A DNA stretch of 42,242 nt from a virus. Below are positions 14,401 to 22,242 of the stretch, piece after piece. Both the position numbers and the translations under genes were made by a program. The stretch lies in the IMG/VR virus record IMGVR_UViG_3300009285_004767, positions 1 through 42,242 of that record; one strand, given 5' to 3'. The notes below the pieces were generated by a model. It was not told the origin of the DNA and did not search any database. It saw only the letters and a list, made by a program, of their open reading frames with translations. The stretch's first letter is position 1, and each line of letters begins with the position of its first letter.

Positions 14401-15084
14401 ATGTCTGCAACCCGCCTGAGCCTTGAGACCGATCTGCGTTATGCTTGGAACGACGTGGATTCTGCGCGACCGGCGGTTCCATCCTCCCAATACTGGAGTT
14501 GGCTGAACCGAGCTTGTCGTGCGATCTGGCTTCGGGCGGGTGGCAAACAAAAGACGAACTCGATAACGGGGGATGGGGTTGTTTCCAGCTTTCAGCTTCG
14601 AGGCACTGACTCAGCAAGCATTCTCGCGACAGATGTGCTTGGCGTTAAGGGGTTCTACACAACGTCTGACGGGAATATCGCCGGGGATATTGGGATAGAC
14701 AAGATTCGCCAAGCGCAAGCTAATGGCGAGATCATTGTTGACAGCCCCACAGAATACGCCGTCTGGAGCGGGTATGTGTACTTCAATCGCATACCCACTT
14801 CTGCCCTCGTTGTTTATGGCGATTACTGGGGCGACCCGACCGATATGTCAACATCGTCTGGCGCGGTTGGCGACGCAACTGAGCCCGACTTCCCTCTCAA
14901 CCAGTGCGACGAATTGATACTCGCACAAGCCAAGCAAATCCGAGCAGGGGATGATGGCGACCTCGCCAAGTTCGATATCTTTCGGTCGCTTGTGGATAAG
15001 TGGTATGCCCCATTCATTGCCCTCCTCGAATCCGGCGGCAAGCACCAGAGTCGCAGCAACACAATTCGCCGGTCACGCCTGTAA
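14401..15084 (+). CDS. Head-tail adaptor protein, 227 aa
   Basis: The N-terminal helices (LRYAWNDVDSARP, then WSWLNRACRAIWLRAG) resemble adaptor proteins of the SU10/P22 gp4 type, which dock under the portal. A beta-rich insertion (about 50-150) and a C-terminal helical region containing ILAQAKQIRAGDDGDLAKFD follow. The adaptor forms a ring between portal and tail nozzle. Position after the coat genes agrees. Confidence 0.7.
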   Translation: MSATRLSLETDLRYAWNDVDSARPAVPSSQYWSWLNRACRAIWLRAGGKQKTNSITGDGVVSSFQLRGTDSASILATDVLGVKGFYTTSDGNIAGDIGIDKIRQAQANGEIIVDSPTEYAVWSGYVYFNRIPTSALVVYGDYWGDPTDMSTSSGAVGDATEPDFPLNQCDELILAQAKQIRAGDDGDLAKFDIFRSLVDKWYAPFIALLESGGKHQSRSNTIRRSRL

Positions 15085-15104
15085 CCCTTCCACGAGGGAA
15101 TCTA

Positions 15105-15827
15105 ATGCGTAAGACAGCTGTATGGTTTGCCATACTGGCCGCCTGGATAGCAATCCCTGCGGATATTGTTGTTGCATCTAAATACGGTGGCGTGTGGCTT
15201 CTGACCGGAAAGAAGGGTTATACGACGACGATGGAATCGGTTCCACACTCTAGGCCGATGCTGAACGTCGGCGGGACGGTTGTTCTGTCAGAGATATTCT
15301 CGACGATGGTTGACAGTATAGGAACGGGCGATAGCATTGTAACTGGAGGAGTCGGGACTTATTACAGTAAGGACTCAACGGGGCAGGACACAATCGCACT
15401 TGATCTGAATGGGTTTGTCGGTCAAACGGTTTTGGTCAATGCCTTTTTTGCTTACTCGGCCTCCGATACAGTTTTCATTACGGTTGAACAGGCGCTCAGT
15501 TTCCGACCGTCAGCCAGTGATTCATCCATAGCCCATTCACAAACCAAATGGTTCAATGATGGATTCTGGACTACCGATACGCTATTCGAGGATAGTCTTG
15601 AAGCGAGCCTTGATATGATGATCGTGGATGGCGTGAGCGATAGCGGGGGAGCCTCAAGATTCTACAGGGATGGTTTTGTGATAGTCGCCCCACTTGTTCG
15701 GTTGAATGTGAAGAACAAGGAAGGAACGACTCAGGATTGCCCAATCTTCTTAGAAATCTATATCAGGAACAAGGATGCGATATTGGGTGGCGCAAGCGCC
15801 CGCCAATTGGATCGGTGGATGCGGTGA
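15105..15827 (+). CDS. Secreted-type virion-region protein, 240 aa
   Basis: The start at 15105 follows GAGGGA; a longer frame from 15000 overlaps the adaptor gene and is rejected. Residues 1-24 form a signal peptide (KTAVWFAILAAWIAIP, then small residues). The rest is Ser/Thr/Asp/Val-rich and probably beta-sandwich. It overlaps the next gene by GTGA. The function is unknown. It is one of five genes in this arm with a signal peptide. Confidence 0.65.
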   Translation: MRKTAVWFAILAAWIAIPADIVVASKYGGVWLLTGKKGYTTTMESVPHSRPMLNVGGTVVLSEIFSTMVDSIGTGDSIVTGGVGTYYSKDSTGQDTIALDLNGFVGQTVLVNAFFAYSASDTVFITVEQALSFRPSASDSSIAHSQTKWFNDGFWTTDTLFEDSLEASLDMMIVDGVSDSGGASRFYRDGFVIVAPLVRLNVKNKEGTTQDCPIFLEIYIRNKDAILGGASARQLDRWMR

Positions 15828-16981
15828 GTCAGAAACTCAAGCCTTCAACCCGTAACTTTGGATACATTGACCGACGTGTGCTCTCGACGCATAAGCCGTT
15901 CGATGTGCTTGATATTGGAACGAATATCAAGATAGACCCGATGGGCAAGATTGCGCTTCGAGATGGTTATGACGCAAGGTTCGATACCAGACCGACGTGG
16001 GCGGAGCGAACGACTCCTTTGGCCACTAGGACTATCCGAGATGATCTTGCAACTTCGGCGGTGTTAGAATCGGCGTGGATACCTCTTCGGAGAAAGTGCG
16101 TTTGCGAGGGCGCGAGCGGCGGGACGAAATACGTATTTGCCCTTGAGTGTTGGGCAAAAGGAGCAGCGGTTGCACTGAAACTTCATAGGGCGGCGGTTGA
16201 CGCTAATGGCGATCCGGCGTGGGATGGAACCGTAGGATATGAGGTAGAGACTCACACGAGTGATGGTGGAGCGTTCACCTATACTGGAAACGACGCAGTT
16301 GCTGGTAATCAGCTTTGGATTGAGGGCTCAATGGTGATGAGTGCGGATAAATCAAAGCTCTATGTCGCGGTAGTCCTACGCGATGATGATGCGGCGACGG
16401 CAGGAAATAACTGGAGCCGGTTGCGCGTCTATCGGCTGGATGGGATTTACAACGCGGGGGCTTTCAGCGGGGCGGGCGCGCCAGATACTAAGACTCAGCT
16501 TCAACTTGAAAACGTGGGGGCTCCGGTGGAGTTGGTGGTTGATAGCGATGATTGCTGGACTCACGATGTGGATATTTCAATTCACGAGTCAGGGGCGCTT
16601 GCCGGAAGCCCAGTGGTAGTTGCGGGATATTATTCCGCCGCAACCCCTGGATACATTATTAAAATAAGACGTTGCAATGCAAGCGTGAGTGCGCTTTACA
16701 TTACGCCTGAGGCAGGCGATATAATTGCAAACAATATATATGGGATTACGCTTGAATTGAATACTGGCGGCGGTTCAAATCTGTTTTCGCTTTCTTATGT
16801 GAAGGATACAGGGGCGCTTGAATACATTCGTCTGCTTAATTTCAACACGGGTTTTCTAAGCGCGACCGTTCCAACCGATGGCGCCGCAGTAACAATTACG
16901 ACTCTTGAATCAGGATCAGGATTTGAGCCTGTCAACGATCTGGCTGGAGGCGCTTCACGAGATGATGCTTCCGCAAGTTGA
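15824..16981 (+). CDS. Tail-nozzle-like protein, N-terminal part, 385 aa
   Basis: The GTG at 15824 overlaps the previous stop (GTGA). The N-terminal segment (RRVLSTHKPFDVLDIGTN, then MGKIALRDGYDARFD) resembles the start of phage nozzle/stabilisation proteins, in which a loop ending in a G-Y/D motif begins a beta-propeller. The remainder is beta-rich. It ends in a low-complexity tail and overlaps the next gene by 20 bases in another frame. The two products might together correspond to one nozzle protein. Confidence 0.6.
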   Translation: MSQKLKPSTRNFGYIDRRVLSTHKPFDVLDIGTNIKIDPMGKIALRDGYDARFDTRPTWAERTTPLATRTIRDDLATSAVLESAWIPLRRKCVCEGASGGTKYVFALECWAKGAAVALKLHRAAVDANGDPAWDGTVGYEVETHTSDGGAFTYTGNDAVAGNQLWIEGSMVMSADKSKLYVAVVLRDDDAATAGNNWSRLRVYRLDGIYNAGAFSGAGAPDTKTQLQLENVGAPVELVVDSDDCWTHDVDISIHESGALAGSPVVVAGYYSAATPGYIIKIRRCNASVSALYITPEAGDIIANNIYGITLELNTGGGSNLFSLSYVKDTGALEYIRLLNFNTGFLSATVPTDGAAVTITTLESGSGFEPVNDLAGGASRDDASAS

Positions 16982-19337
16982 CGGCACTACGGTAAAGACG
17001 CTATTCGGGCAGTTCTCAGATAGTCGGTTCAGGAAGAGAACGTCCTCAAGCTGGCATTGGGAAGAGCTTGAGAATACGATGGATTTGAACAATTCTGCGG
17101 AAAGCTGGTGGCAACGGCTCACGCCTTCGCTAGTGAACGGGGGGCTTGCGCTTGCGTCAACCCCGAATCCCACGCCGAAGGCTAGGTTTTATGATAGAGA
17201 TGGCGTTTTGCGAGCGGGGCTTGGCGTTGGCGCCGGACTAACCCCAATCTGGTATGGGCTTATCAATCGGAAGTTCTTTGACAATTCGGGAACGGACAAT
17301 TACGCCGACCACTATCTGGATGTGAGCCCTCTCCAAAGCCCGAAGACAATGATGGTGGCGCCGACTACCGGCGATATTACGATCTTGGGCGTTTCACGTC
17401 GTAATGAAGTCACTACTCACAATCTTGCTAATCTCGTCGCCGGTGGCGTTGAGGCAACCTACAACGATCCCGAAGCAGCGAGTCCTTCCCCTTGGTTCTC
17501 CGGCGCTGACTATCGATACCGGCCTGCGTGTCATATTCGCAAGGGCAGTCGCTTTGACGAGGGGAATCTTGACGGCGTATGGGCTGTGCTCGACTTTGAC
17601 GCAGAGTTCTCGCCAACGCTTTCAGTGCAGGATGGCGATAGGCAGCTGAATGTAAAGCTTCGTGCTTTCTATGTTTCTGTCAGCTTCATTTATGACGGAT
17701 ATCAAGAGTCACAGCGGTTTAATTGGGGCGGAGTTATTCCTAACTTGGCTGGCGTAACTGGTGTTGATGCGGACGGTAACGACATATATCAAGCTCTAAT
17801 GAGGGATTTGAATGATCATTTACCGGTTGTTGGAGGATTAGGCGTGAGGACGATTCACTGCGCATTGATGGGCGCTTTTCAGCGAACGGCGAACAACATT
17901 CTGATTATGCCATATTTCGGCGTAAAGATCAAATTGCCAACTTGGAATTCGGTGGCGGTAGGACGGCTCAACCCACGTATTACGGCGGCGCGAGTTTGGC
18001 TTGGTGAGATTTACTCGGCTTCACAGACTATTGATCAAACATTCTTCAAGCCCGCCAAGACCGTTGTTGTGAGTCAGAAGGATGCTTTTAAGGACGAGTG
18101 GGAACGCGGCGAACGGGTTTGGGAGTCAATCAGCGGGAACTTTACCCACGGCGACGGCGCGGGCAATGAATGGCCGGTCGTCATAGACCTTGACGACATT
18201 CTGCGAATGGATGCAAGCGGTAATTATGAAGAGATTAACGGTCACGCAGATGATGTTTTCGATTCGACATTTGGCTTGCAACGTTCAGCGTTCCCTGAAG
18301 CCTATCACGATGTGATTGAAATAGGCGGTAAAACCATACTCGGCGGAGTTCGCATAGACGGCGCTGACAGGCCGAGCCGGACGCTCATAAGCGCGGTCAG
18401 GACGACGGGGATTTCTCGCGTTGACACACCAGACGTCTTTCCTGATCAATTGGCTATAGATCATCGGTTCAAGGTGAGGGCTCTTGCCAAATTGGATGAC
18501 CGAACCGTTATCATTGTCGGAGATACTGGAATAGGCGTTCTGGATGTGTTCTCTCGCGAGTTCAAAGCTCTTCAAGGCAACTTTGGAACGGATTCCGCGG
18601 ACAGCGTAACGGACATTTCGGTAGGGCGAGAAGGGATCGGATTCCTCTTTGACGGTCGCTTCCGGCTCTTTGAAGGGCTGACAGACCCAAAGACGATTAG
18701 CGAACAAGTGTCGGATGATAGTGCGGTTGGAGGTATAATAGGAATTGTCAGTACTAGCGATAAGACGGATTGCTGGGCATTCTACCTCGGCAAACATAAC
18801 CGGCTTGTGTTGATATTCAGAGTTTCGCCTTACGCCGCAACAGACATTCCGGTCTTCATTTATGATTTGTTGAAGGAGCCAAAAGGCTGGGCTCAGGCTT
18901 GGTTCCTTGACGCTTTCAAGTGCGGCTGTGTTGGGGTTGATGATAAGCTCATCTGGAGCGATGGTGCAAACATCTTTGATTATCCAGTAGGGACAACAGA
19001 CAACGGAGTGGCCTTCAATCCCGATGTGCGACTTCCCGATATTCCCGCGCCTGATGGACAACAGATCAGTATTGAGCGTTTCAGTATGAAGCACAAGATC
19101 GACACGCCGGGGGGCAGTTTTATCGCAACGGTCATTCGTGATAGAGACACGAGTTTGAACATCACCCATACGATGGATGATAGCAGTTCCATCACGACGG
19201 ACACTCGTAATCTGAATGCGGCAACGGGGCGGGCGGCGCGACGTGAGATGTCGCTTCGAATCCAGGCAACGCAACCGAGTAGCTTCGACATTGAGGAGGT
19301 GGCAATGGAGGGGCTTCTTGTGGAGAATAAATATTGA
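16962..19337 (+). CDS. Large beta-propeller-like tail protein, 791 aa
   Basis: ATG at 16962 has GGAGG eleven bases upstream; a frame from 16905 gives an implausible leader. The second half carries repeated propeller-blade-like strands (VIIVGDTGIGVLDV, GFLFDGRFRLFEG, KLIWSDGANIFDYP) as in podovirus tail stabilisation/nozzle proteins. The first half is mixed alpha/beta. It probably extends the tail below the adaptor. It may be the C-terminal part of the protein begun at 15824. Confidence 0.65.
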   Translation: MMLPQVDGTTVKTLFGQFSDSRFRKRTSSSWHWEELENTMDLNNSAESWWQRLTPSLVNGGLALASTPNPTPKARFYDRDGVLRAGLGVGAGLTPIWYGLINRKFFDNSGTDNYADHYLDVSPLQSPKTMMVAPTTGDITILGVSRRNEVTTHNLANLVAGGVEATYNDPEAASPSPWFSGADYRYRPACHIRKGSRFDEGNLDGVWAVLDFDAEFSPTLSVQDGDRQLNVKLRAFYVSVSFIYDGYQESQRFNWGGVIPNLAGVTGVDADGNDIYQALMRDLNDHLPVVGGLGVRTIHCALMGAFQRTANNILIMPYFGVKIKLPTWNSVAVGRLNPRITAARVWLGEIYSASQTIDQTFFKPAKTVVVSQKDAFKDEWERGERVWESISGNFTHGDGAGNEWPVVIDLDDILRMDASGNYEEINGHADDVFDSTFGLQRSAFPEAYHDVIEIGGKTILGGVRIDGADRPSRTLISAVRTTGISRVDTPDVFPDQLAIDHRFKVRALAKLDDRTVIIVGDTGIGVLDVFSREFKALQGNFGTDSADSVTDISVGREGIGFLFDGRFRLFEGLTDPKTISEQVSDDSAVGGIIGIVSTSDKTDCWAFYLGKHNRLVLIFRVSPYAATDIPVFIYDLLKEPKGWAQAWFLDAFKCGCVGVDDKLIWSDGANIFDYPVGTTDNGVAFNPDVRLPDIPAPDGQQISIERFSMKHKIDTPGGSFIATVIRDRDTSLNITHTMDDSSSITTDTRNLNAATGRAARREMSLRIQATQPSSFDIEEVAMEGLLVENKY

Positions 19338-19585
19338 AGATTCCTGACCATCTATTGACTTTCAGCGATTGGGACGGCGTTCGGAAGGCACTGAAACATA
19401 TCGCCCAAAAGGCAGTGACGGCAGAAGACGTTACAGTGCTAATTCAAGCGAGCGATGTGAATGCGATAACAGGCGGGGGCAGCAGCGGCGGAGGTAGGCC
19501 GGACGATCCAGTAGATCAAGGCGGCGCCGCACAAGCCGAAGCGATAAACCTTCGTCGCCCGCGGCGCCCGATATTTCCAGAATAG
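19334..19585 (+). CDS. Small tail/ejection-region protein, 83 aa
   Basis: The TTG start at 19334 overlaps the previous stop (TTGA). A helical N-terminal half is followed by a Gly/Ser linker and a basic Pro/Arg tail. Its role is unknown; it may link the tail protein with the ejection proteins encoded next. Confidence 0.55.
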   Translation: MKIPDHLLTFSDWDGVRKALKHIAQKAVTAEDVTVLIQASDVNAITGGGSSGGGRPDDPVDQGGAAQAEAINLRRPRRPIFPE

Positions 19586-19595
19586 GAGAGCGTAA

Positions 19596-20297
19596 ATGCC
19601 ATTTCCCTTTATACCACTTGCTATTGCGGGTGCGACAACCCTTATAAGTGAGTATCAGCGAAAGCAACGCGAGCGCCAGTTTGAGCGTTCGCGTCCTCCT
19701 AAAATTGACTTTGGCAAACGCCGATCGCAGATAATGGGTGGGATAGCATCGCAAGCCTTAGATGCGCAACGAGGCGCGGGCGAGATGATGGCGGCGAGGG
19801 GGATTGACGATCCCGGCTCAGCCTTCAGTCAGGGGCGGGCGTTGACAGGGGACGCAAACCGTCAAATGCAGGCGGCGAGCGCTGATATTTTGGCAGAGCA
19901 AGAGGCATACCAGCGGGCGTTGGCGGAATGGGAGCGGCAGAAGATGCAGCTTCCCGATTTCACAAACTCGCTTGGTTCTGGGATTCAGGCTGGTATAAGC
20001 GCCTATCAACTCCAAGGCCAGCCGATCCAAGGCCCGCAGAGTGATTTTGTGGATACGTCAAACTTGAATATGGAGCCCACGCCACTCGATCTTCAGATTC
20101 CGCAGATTCAGCCTGAAGTCGCTCCGTCTGACTATATCCAGACAAGCGGAAATGGCAGGGGCGGGCTGCCAATGCTATCCTATGGAAGGCCGAATCAATT
20201 GCAAAGGCGGGGGCAATATGTGCCTCAGCCACGTGTTCAGCAGCGTCGCCCTCAATTACAATTAAGACCGTGGTCGCCCACTGGTTGGGGGGATTAA
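19596..20297 (+). CDS. Ejection (internal virion)-type protein, 233 aa
   Basis: The ATG at 19596 follows AGGAG. A hydrophobic N-terminus (PFIPLAIAGATTLI) is followed by a long charged helix rich in Gln/Arg/Ala and a Pro/Gln-rich C-terminus. Small proteins of this build precede the larger ejection proteins in many podoviruses. The motif GGIASQALDAQRGAGEMMAA near 50-69 is typical Ala/Gly/Gln-rich helix. Function is inferred from order. Confidence 0.6.
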   Translation: MPFPFIPLAIAGATTLISEYQRKQRERQFERSRPPKIDFGKRRSQIMGGIASQALDAQRGAGEMMAARGIDDPGSAFSQGRALTGDANRQMQAASADILAEQEAYQRALAEWERQKMQLPDFTNSLGSGIQAGISAYQLQGQPIQGPQSDFVDTSNLNMEPTPLDLQIPQIQPEVAPSDYIQTSGNGRGGLPMLSYGRPNQLQRRGQYVPQPRVQQRRPQLQLRPWSPTGWGD

Positions 20298-20298
20298 G

Positions 20299-22242
20299 AT
20301 GCCTTATCCATACGTGACATTTGGCTCGCAAATCAATCAGGCGCTTGCCCCGCTCGTCGAGCGTCGTCTGCGGGCAGCAGAAGAGACGAACCGACGGGAC
20401 TATGAGGAACGTGCCGGGCTTAGACGAGAGCAAGCCTATCCTAAGCTTAAACCACTCCAGACCTTCGGAGTGGAAGAGCCGGAGGCGGGCGTTATCGGAA
20501 GCGCTGGCGAGGGCTTTCTGAAGGGATTCCTTTCGCCTATGGTGTCGGCGTATTCGGCGGTTGATCCAGAAAGTGGCTTGCGGGCGCAAGAGGCGCTTGA
20601 ACAAGCCCTGCCAGCTAAGGGTAAGGCAGGATTTGTAGGGACAGCGTTGGGCGGCATCGTTCCGTCTGGAGCCGCACTATTGACTCCAGGCGGGCAACTT
20701 GCAGTCTTGCCCTTTTATGGCGTCTCCGGCTTCGGCGCTGGACGGGAAACGGTTCGCAAGATTGAGAAGAAGACTAAGATAGATATATCGGGGTGGTTGG
20801 AGTTTCTGGGCGCAACAGGCTTTGGCGTGGCTGAGGTGGCTGGCGAAAAGATTGGACTTGACGCACTTGGCAACCTTGCTGTCAAAAGGTTTGGGGGCAA
20901 GATTGGAAAAGAGATACTTAAAAGCCTTAAGACTGGGGACGAACTCAAGGCGAAGGCGTTAGCCGCGGTGGGGGTTGCCTTGCGTTCTACTATTGGCGCT
21001 GGAATTGAATCGGGGGAAGAGACCGCAACGCAAGGCGTTCAATCGGCAATAGAATCGGCGCTCGATCCATACCGCGATTATCTGAGCAAGCAAACGCTTG
21101 ACGACATTAAGGCGGCGGCGCTTGGCGGGGCAATTGGCGGCAAGGCGCTCGGCTTAATGCAGGGCGTTCGTGCGGCGCGGCGAACACTTGGTGATCTAAG
21201 GGCATTAGAACAGCCTGTTCCGCCTCAATCGCCTTCTCCTGAGCCGGAAGGCACCCCTCCAGTAGTCGAGCCCTCTCCGCCTGTTTCTGAGCCTTCTGCG
21301 CCTATTCCAGAGGTGGGGCTTGGCGGCGGGCAAATCGGGATGACAGATGAACAGCACCAAATCATCAAAGGGTATGAACAAAAGTATGGGATCGCCAAAA
21401 GCGCGAAGGCCTTTGAGGACATAACAGGAGTCAAGCTCCCTGATAACAAATTGGGATTTACCGCTGAGTGGGCGGATCGCGTAATCGCCAATTTACGGGA
21501 GTTGGATGCGGAGATCGAACGTGGACGAGCGGAAGCTCCTGTATCTGAGACCGTGAATGCAACAAAGCAGGCAAGGAACAGAGTAGAACTTGCCCGCCAA
21601 CAATATGAAGATGAACTGCAGAAAGAGATTAAGAAACTTTGGGGACGCGGCGATCCATCGCTTCCGGGGGATGAGCATCTCATTGAGAGATTCAAAGAAC
21701 TGGTAGGAAGCGTCAGACCGTATAAGCCAAAATTTGGCTCCAAGAAACCGGTGGAGTATGAGGAATATATAACTAATGTTCCTCCTTGGGCGCGAACGAA
21801 AAATAAGTTTGCCTTAGCCATTGATCAAGCAGCTATGGAATTGGGCGTAGAATTGGAAGTGCTTTATGATGCTCTTCGTCAAACTAAAGGTGGGGGCAAG
21901 TATCGCAGTTATAGCTATAAGGATGTTAGCGACCTTGCTGAGCACAATTTAGAAGGGAGTCATTTCAAGCGGGTCTATGACCAAGCATTGGAAGACTTTG
22001 AGCGGCTTGGCGCTGAGGCCGATATTGACGAGGGGGAGGATTATATACCGCCGGAGGCGCTGGAATATATACGCAAATTGGAGGTTAAAGATGGTAGTGA
22101 AAACATCGCAGGGATATCAGGTCAGGTCGGAGAAGGGGCGCAACCTGTCCAAGCCCAACTTGAGCAAGGACGCGGCGGAGCGGCGGCTCAAACAGGTGGA
22201 GTGGTTCAAAAACCATCGAAACAAATTGGAAGAGTTCACTAA
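20299..22242 (+). CDS. Ejection (internal virion)-type protein, 647 aa
   Basis: Starts one base after the previous stop. Residues about 110-260 contain several Gly/Ala-rich hydrophobic segments (for example LGGIVPSGAALLTPGG) that could insert in or cross a membrane. They are followed by a Pro/Glu linker (about 305-345) and a helical C-terminal half. Such mixtures are typical of proteins stored in the head and ejected ahead of the DNA. The gene overlaps the next one by 152 bases. Confidence 0.65.
   Translation: MPYPYVTFGSQINQALAPLVERRLRAAEETNRRDYEERAGLRREQAYPKLKPLQTFGVEEPEAGVIGSAGEGFLKGFLSPMVSAYSAVDPESGLRAQEALEQALPAKGKAGFVGTALGGIVPSGAALLTPGGQLAVLPFYGVSGFGAGRETVRKIEKKTKIDISGWLEFLGATGFGVAEVAGEKIGLDALGNLAVKRFGGKIGKEILKSLKTGDELKAKALAAVGVALRSTIGAGIESGEETATQGVQSAIESALDPYRDYLSKQTLDDIKAAALGGAIGGKALGLMQGVRAARRTLGDLRALEQPVPPQSPSPEPEGTPPVVEPSPPVSEPSAPIPEVGLGGGQIGMTDEQHQIIKGYEQKYGIAKSAKAFEDITGVKLPDNKLGFTAEWADRVIANLRELDAEIERGRAEAPVSETVNATKQARNRVELARQQYEDELQKEIKKLWGRGDPSLPGDEHLIERFKELVGSVRPYKPKFGSKKPVEYEEYITNVPPWARTKNKFALAIDQAAMELGVELEVLYDALRQTKGGGKYRSYSYKDVSDLAEHNLEGSHFKRVYDQALEDFERLGAEADIDEGEDYIPPEALEYIRKLEVKDGSENIAGISGQVGEGAQPVQAQLEQGRGGAAAQTGGVVQKPSKQIGRVH

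Noticed and set aside
18285-19274. 329-codon open frame on the minus strand
   Set aside because: It lies wholly inside the tail-protein gene on the other strand, has no SD and codes for an Arg/His/Ile-rich sequence typical of an antisense shadow.
21225-21821. 198-codon minus-strand Ser-rich frame
   Set aside because: Antisense to the ejection protein and without an SD or neighbours in that direction.
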